From Parapusillimonas sp013416435 (lineage in GTDB: Bacteria; Pseudomonadota; Gammaproteobacteria; Burkholderiales; Burkholderiaceae_B): a stretch of 64,000 bases of DNA. How positions within the stretch are numbered: the first letter of the stretch is position 1; every line of letters starts with the position of its first letter. Below the pieces are notes generated by a model. It was not told where the DNA came from. It saw only the letters and a program-made list of their open reading frames with translations, and did not search any database. This document shows, piece after piece, positions 60,090 through 64,000 of this stretch. The stretch is taken from the NCBI RefSeq assembly GCF_052180245.1, contig NZ_CP197474.1:1550001-1614000 (forward strand), given 5' to 3'. The translations under genes and the position numbers were made by a program.

Positions 60090-60843
60090 AGTGCTGGTGA
60101 TCGTTCCCTTTCCCATGAGCGACGAGAATCTTTCGAAGCGGCAGGAACAACTCAAGGCGGTCAAGCTCGGCCCAGGCATTCAATTCGATTTCAAGGCGGT
60201 GCGCATTGCACCGGTGAACTACGTGAGTCAGCAGGATGCCTTGCTGGCCGACGTGGGCATCCTGGAGGCCGGCCTTTCCGCGCAGGAGCAGGGCTATGAC
60301 GCCGTCTGCATCGATACCGTCAGCGATTCGGGAATGGCCGCCTTGCGTTCGGTGCTGACGATTCCGGTCATCGGCGCGGGCAGGCACGCCATGCTGGCGG
60401 CGCAGATGCTGGGCGACCGCTTCTCCATTCTGTCGATGTGGAGCCGTTGGGATCCCTTGTACAAGAAGACGCTTGCTGATCTGGGGCTGTCGCACAAATG
60501 CGCCTCGATGCGGTCGCCGGAAATGGAACCGAACAATCAGAAGCTGCTGAAAGGCCGTGAAGACACGGTGTTTCCCGCCCTGCATCGCGTGGCCATGCAG
60601 TGTATCGAAGAGGACGGCGCCGACGTGATCATCCTGGGGTCCACCACCATGCATGAAACCCATGCCTATCTGGCTGAAAAACTGCCCGTGCCGGTCATCA
60701 ATCCCGGGCCGCTGTCCTACCGGCTGGCGGAAACGGCCCTGCGCCTGAACCTCACGCACAGCAAGACCGCTTATCCGGCGCCGCTTGCGCCGCGACTGGA
60801 CATGTTCCACGCGATGGGCGAGCACATCGCCGCCCGCCCCTGA
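60082..60843 (+). CDS. Asp/Glu/hydantoin racemase-superfamily protein lacking both catalytic cysteines
   Basis: The 253-residue protein has the racemase fold outline (MHKVLVIVPFPMSDENLSKR start, VINPGPLSYRLAE end). Where racemases have cysteines in the two motifs, this one reads CIDTVSDSGMAALRSV and ILGSTTMHET: Thr/Ser replaces Cys in both, so two-base cysteine racemisation is not possible. A lyase, isomerase or hydrolase role is open. It is a paralogue of the next gene. GGAGGC lies before ATG 60082. Confidence 0.82.
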   Translation: MHKVLVIVPFPMSDENLSKRQEQLKAVKLGPGIQFDFKAVRIAPVNYVSQQDALLADVGILEAGLSAQEQGYDAVCIDTVSDSGMAALRSVLTIPVIGAGRHAMLAAQMLGDRFSILSMWSRWDPLYKKTLADLGLSHKCASMRSPEMEPNNQKLLKGREDTVFPALHRVAMQCIEEDGADVIILGSTTMHETHAYLAEKLPVPVINPGPLSYRLAETALRLNLTHSKTAYPAPLAPRLDMFHAMGEHIAARP

Positions 60844-60863
60844 ATTTGAACGAAGAGGAAGAC

Positions 60864-61622
60864 ATGCCGAAGATTCTGGTCATCAATCCATTTCCGCTGG
60901 ACGAAGCCGGCGTCGCCCGCCGTGCCGCGCAGAGCGGCCACGTGCAGCTCGACCCCGACACCGAGCTGGTGTATCGCCCCGTCCGCATCGGGCCCACTTC
61001 CTTCATGAGCCCGCACGACTGGCTGATCGCCGACCTGGGCATCTACGAGGCCGGCGTGACGGCCGAAGAAGAGGGGTTCGACGCCGTCGTCATCGACACC
61101 ATGAGCGATTCGGGAATGGCTCCCTTGCGGTCCGTCCTGTCCATACCGGTCATCGGGCCGGGCAAGGCCTCGATGCTGTATGCCCTGACGCTGGGCAGCA
61201 GGTTCTCCGTGCTGGCGCAATGGAAGCCCGCGCTGCCCCGATACAAGAAAGTGATACGGGAATACGGGTTCGAAGCGCAGTGCGCGTCCGTTCGTTCTTT
61301 CGACGTCGAGCCGGACTTCATCAATCTTACCGAAGGCAAGGAGGACGCCACCTTTCCGCGCATGCTGGAGACCGCGATGCGCTGCGTCGAAGAGGACGGT
61401 GCCGACGTCATCTGCCTCGGTTCGACGACCATGCATCAGGCGGCGGAGTATCTGTCGGAACGCTTGCCCGTGCCGCTCATCAACCCGGGGCCGCTCAGCT
61501 ACAAGCTGGCTGAAGCCTTTCTGGGCCTGGGCCTGTCGCACAGCCGCAAGGCCTATCCGAAACCGACCGAGCGCAAGGATGCGCTCGTGCATGCCCTGGT
61601 CGATGGTGCCGTGAATGGCTGA
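60864..61622 (+). CDS. Asp/Glu/hydantoin racemase-superfamily protein, second copy, also cysteine-less
   Basis: The 252-residue paralogue of the previous gene has VVIDTMSDSGMAPLRSVLSIPVIGPGK and VICLGSTTMHQAAEYLSERLPVPLINPGPLSYKLAE. As in its sister, both expected catalytic cysteines are missing, and the replacements (DT-x-SDSG and GSTTMH) are the same in the two, so the change predates the duplication and is likely functional. The two may form a heteromer. ATG 60864 follows GAAGAGGAAG. It overlaps the amidohydrolase by 8 bases. Confidence 0.82.
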   Translation: MPKILVINPFPLDEAGVARRAAQSGHVQLDPDTELVYRPVRIGPTSFMSPHDWLIADLGIYEAGVTAEEEGFDAVVIDTMSDSGMAPLRSVLSIPVIGPGKASMLYALTLGSRFSVLAQWKPALPRYKKVIREYGFEAQCASVRSFDVEPDFINLTEGKEDATFPRMLETAMRCVEEDGADVICLGSTTMHQAAEYLSERLPVPLINPGPLSYKLAEAFLGLGLSHSRKAYPKPTERKDALVHALVDGAVNG

Positions 61623-63114
61623 CAAAGCATGGACCATCATCCGGGGCGGCCTGGTGCTGCGCGGCGCGGAATGCCAGGCTGAGTTCCTGGATGTGCTGCT
61701 CGAAGGCGACACGATCGCCGCACTGGGTCCTCCCGGCATGGCGGCGCCGGCCGATGCGAAGCCGATAGACGCAAGCGACCGGCTGCTGCATGCGGGCCTG
61801 ATCAATGCCCATACGCATGGCTACGGCAGCTACACGAAGGGAGTGGGGGACCGCTGGACGCTCGAACTATTGTTGACGGCGGGCTCCTGGCTCAACGCCG
61901 ACCGCACGTTGGCGGACAAGGCGCTGAGCGCCAGCCTGAATGCCGCGGAAATGCTGCTCAAAGGCTGCACTGCCTGCTATGACTTGTATGCAGAGGCGCC
62001 TGTCCCCACGTCGGAGGGCATGCAGGCCGTCGCGCAAGCCTATCGCGCGGCGGGCATGCGCGCGACATTGGCACCCATGGCCGGCAACCAGTCTTTCTAC
62101 GAAACCATACCGGGACTGCTTCAGGCCTTGCCCACCGACTTGCGTGCCGCGGTCGAACGCTTTCGGCCGCAAGACTATCGCGGCATCCTGTCGCAGGTCG
62201 ATGCCTTCCTCAGGACGCAGGGCGACGGCGACCGGATCAAGGTGGCGTTGGCGCCCACCATTCCCCTGGTGTGCAGCGACGACTATCTGACGGCATGCAG
62301 GGACGTCGCCGCCGATTTGGGAATCGGCATCCATACGCACATTGCCGAATCCAAGGTACAAGCCCTGGTCTATCAAGAGCGTTACGGCCGCAGCGTGGTG
62401 GCGCACCTGGACGCGCTCGGCATGCTGAACCCCGATTTCGTCCTGGCGCATGCCATCTGGCTGGACGACACCGATATGCGTATCGTTGGCGAGCGAGGCG
62501 CGTCCATTGCCCATAATCCCGGCTGCAATATGAAGCTGGGCAGCGGCATCGCCGATTTCCGGGCCATGCTCGATCATGGCATCAATGTGGGCATCGGCAC
62601 CGATGGCTCCACCAGCTCCGACAACCAGAACATGTACGAAGCGCAACGCTTGGCGTCGTTGGCGTCCAAGGTCCGTGGGCCGGATTACGAAAACTGGATT
62701 TCCACGCGCGATGCCTTCCAGGCGGCCACCGAAGGCAGCGCGCGCTGTCTCGGCTTCGGCGGCAGGCTGGGCCGCATCGATCCGGGATACAAGGCGGACA
62801 TCGTCTTTCTGGATCTTGCGCACATCAATTGGATCCCCCGGAACGATGTCGTCAACCAGATCGTTCATGTCGAGGACGGCGCGGCGGTGCAGGACGTCAT
62901 GGTCGGCGGCGAGTTCGTCGTTCGGCGACGCCGGTTGGTGCACGTGGACCTGGCGGCATTGCGCATCGAGGTCGAGCGCGCCCAGGAACGCCTGCTGGCA
63001 TCGACTGCCGAACGCCGCGAACTGGCCGGCAAGCTGGCCCAGGCCGTCGGCGCTTTCTGCCTTTGCCTGGCTGAACGTCCCTATCACATCAATCGCTGGG
63101 CGGCTTATCGATAG
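61615..63114 (+). CDS. ATZ/TRZ-type amidohydrolase (metal-dependent deaminase/hydrolase)
   Basis: The 499-residue amidohydrolase-superfamily protein has HxH in LINAHTHGYG, a later His in GIHTHIAESKVQAL, FVLAHAIWL, and the Asp of VGIGTDGSTSSDNQNM; N-terminal and C-terminal strands form the small beta domain (YKADIVFLDL). This subgroup deaminates or dechlorinates N-heterocycles such as guanine, cytosine or triazines. The motifs are intact, so it should be active. Substrate unknown; context suggests an N-heterocycle or ureide. The TAG stop abuts a palindromic repeat. Confidence 0.9.
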   Translation: MADKAWTIIRGGLVLRGAECQAEFLDVLLEGDTIAALGPPGMAAPADAKPIDASDRLLHAGLINAHTHGYGSYTKGVGDRWTLELLLTAGSWLNADRTLADKALSASLNAAEMLLKGCTACYDLYAEAPVPTSEGMQAVAQAYRAAGMRATLAPMAGNQSFYETIPGLLQALPTDLRAAVERFRPQDYRGILSQVDAFLRTQGDGDRIKVALAPTIPLVCSDDYLTACRDVAADLGIGIHTHIAESKVQALVYQERYGRSVVAHLDALGMLNPDFVLAHAIWLDDTDMRIVGERGASIAHNPGCNMKLGSGIADFRAMLDHGINVGIGTDGSTSSDNQNMYEAQRLASLASKVRGPDYENWISTRDAFQAATEGSARCLGFGGRLGRIDPGYKADIVFLDLAHINWIPRNDVVNQIVHVEDGAAVQDVMVGGEFVVRRRRLVHVDLAALRIEVERAQERLLASTAERRELAGKLAQAVGAFCLCLAERPYHINRWAAYR

Positions 63115-63143
63115 GGGTCAGACCCCGTACGGGGTCTGACCCC
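63114..63143. repeat. 30-base palindrome between the amidohydrolase and MmgE/PrpD genes
   Basis: Perfect copy (spacer GTAC) beginning on the last base of the amidohydrolase stop codon. The only copy in the 46.5-64 kb cluster; the MmgE/PrpD ribosome site AAGGAG (63151-63156) is 7 bases beyond it. Confidence 0.95.
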
Positions 63144-63166
63144 AAACCCAAAGGAGCATGAACCGT

Positions 63167-64000
63167 ATGTCTCAATCCTCGTTCGACCCCATTACCGTAG
63201 CGCCCTCGGCGACCGCTCTCGCCCTGGCGAAGCTGGCGCATTCGGCTTCATGGACGCAGCACCCCCCGGAAGTGACCGAACATGCATTGAAGATCGTGCG
63301 CGACACGCTGGGCGTGATGCTGGGCGGCTCCACACTGGCGGAGGTCAGGAAATTCGCCGGCATGGCGCCGGTGCTGGGCGCGGGCGAAGCGACCATATTC
63401 GGATCCCCGCATACTGCCGCCGCCCATGTCGCGGCCTTGGTGAACGGCACGGGCGGCGTGTCGCTGGAGCTCGACGAGGGCAACCAGTACGCCGTCAACC
63501 ATCCGTCCATACACATGCTGCCGGCGCTGTGGGCCTTGGCGGAAGAGCAGGGCGCAAGCGGTGCGCAATTGATGCACGCCCTGATCGTGGGATATGAAAT
63601 CGGCGTGCGCGTGGGCGCGGCCACCCGGCTGAGACAGCCCGTTCATCCTTTCGGCTCCCACACCATCGTCGGCACCGCCGCCGGTGCCGCCGTGCTGCTG
63701 GGCATGGATATCAAGCAAACGGCCACTGCGCTGGAGATTGCGGCCGGGCTTTGCATCGCGTCGTCTCAAAACGCCGCGAACGCCGGCGCTTCGGTGCGCA
63801 ACCTGTTTACCGGCTTCACCAATCACAACGGCTTGCTGGCGGTTCGCTTGGCCAAGGCCGGTTTCAGCGGCGAGCCTGGCGCGCTGGAGTCGGTGTTCGG
63901 CAAAGTGCTGGGCAGCGGATTCGAGCTGACAGTGGGCGAAGGGCTGGCGCCTTATTACATTACCCGCAATTATTTCAAGATCTATGCCTGCAGCCGCTGG
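63167..64000 (+). CDS. MmgE/PrpD-family protein (C-terminus cut by window edge)
   Basis: 278 codons are visible, open to the window end. LAKLAHSASWTQHPPEVTEHALKIVRDTLGVMLGG, GGVSLELDEGNQYAVNHPSIHMLPALWALAEE, GYEIGVRVGAATRLR and FGSHTIVGTAAGAAVLLGM are MmgE/PrpD hallmarks. Members include 2-methylcitrate dehydratase, cis-aconitate decarboxylase, and the isomerases/lyases of other tricarboxylate routes. It would dehydrate or isomerise a branched acid formed here. ATG 63167 is preferred over ATG 63158, which is too close to AAGGAG. Full length is usually about 450 residues, so some 170 are missing. Confidence 0.88.
   Translation, partial: MSQSSFDPITVAPSATALALAKLAHSASWTQHPPEVTEHALKIVRDTLGVMLGGSTLAEVRKFAGMAPVLGAGEATIFGSPHTAAAHVAALVNGTGGVSLELDEGNQYAVNHPSIHMLPALWALAEEQGASGAQLMHALIVGYEIGVRVGAATRLRQPVHPFGSHTIVGTAAGAAVLLGMDIKQTATALEIAAGLCIASSQNAANAGASVRNLFTGFTNHNGLLAVRLAKAGFSGEPGALESVFGKVLGSGFELTVGEGLAPYYITRNYFKIYACSRW

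Noticed and set aside
60082..61622. Naming the two proteins hydantoin or aspartate racemases
   Set aside because: Both catalytic cysteines are replaced, so only the superfamily is supported.
3639..63143. The repeated palindromes as a CRISPR array
   Set aside because: Copies are dispersed, perfectly palindromic, without regular unique spacers, and no cas gene is present.
1..64000. tRNA, rRNA, prophage or plasmid origin in the window
   Set aside because: No cloverleaf, rRNA core, integrase, att duplication or iteron array was seen on either strand.

Overview
The window is GC-rich, densely coded bacterial DNA. Its gene families (many Bug/TctC-type periplasmic binding proteins, a B-type L31, the fkpB-ispH pair, kynBA, LysR/IclR/GntR regulators beside small catabolic operons) point to a betaproteobacterium of the Burkholderiales, most likely Alcaligenaceae (Bordetella/Achromobacter/Pusillimonas-like). 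This placement is inference from gene content; no rRNA or marker phylogeny is available here.

Layout. 1-9.7 kb: a truncated ArnT-like glycosyltransferase, rpmE2, kynBA (tryptophan to kynurenine), a PLP enzyme, a LysR/Bug pair, radC and a complete IS1182-family insertion. 9.7-17 kb: fkpB-ispH-maiA, a DsbA-fold isomerase, a DUF945 protein, a chemotaxis receptor and a DUF4168 protein. 17-25 kb: a five-gene peptide ABC transporter operon with an M20 peptidase, divergent from a serine hydrolase. 25-34 kb: an unknown protein, a ferric-type ABC transporter, pirin, an Ap4A phosphorylase-like protein, a YkgJ protein, and a DadA-like dehydrogenase behind a tandem glycine riboswitch. 34-45 kb: a PACE efflux pump, LysR, a CPG2-like peptidase, an IclR-controlled Bug/FAH/VOC operon, a CoA-transferase/HMG-CoA-lyase/Bug operon with a divergent LysR, and a small YjfB-like motility protein. 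45.5-64 kb: a GntR regulator divergent from a 17-gene, all-plus-strand catabolic cluster that runs off the right edge.

The large cluster combines an isochorismatase-type amidase, two PuuE-like deacetylase-fold hydrolases, a LeuC/LeuD-type hydro-lyase, two related flavoproteins, a complete branched-chain-type ABC importer, a PEP mutase/isocitrate lyase-type lyase, a tautomerase joined to an NTF2-like tail, two Asp/Glu-racemase-fold proteins without the usual cysteines, an ATZ/TRZ-type amidohydrolase and an MmgE/PrpD protein. The set reads as import and stepwise opening of a cyclic amide/imide/ureide-type compound, with the carbon skeleton going through hydration and retro-aldol cleavage. The substrate cannot be read from sequence. 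This is the best candidate for an undescribed pathway.

The second major signal is a 30-base perfect palindrome made of two 13-base half sites. It is present about 30 times between genes and is nearly absent from operon interiors. Some copies have changed on both arms in step, one has formed a 68-base tandem array, two flank the insertion sequence, and two supply the C-terminal codons of neighbouring genes.
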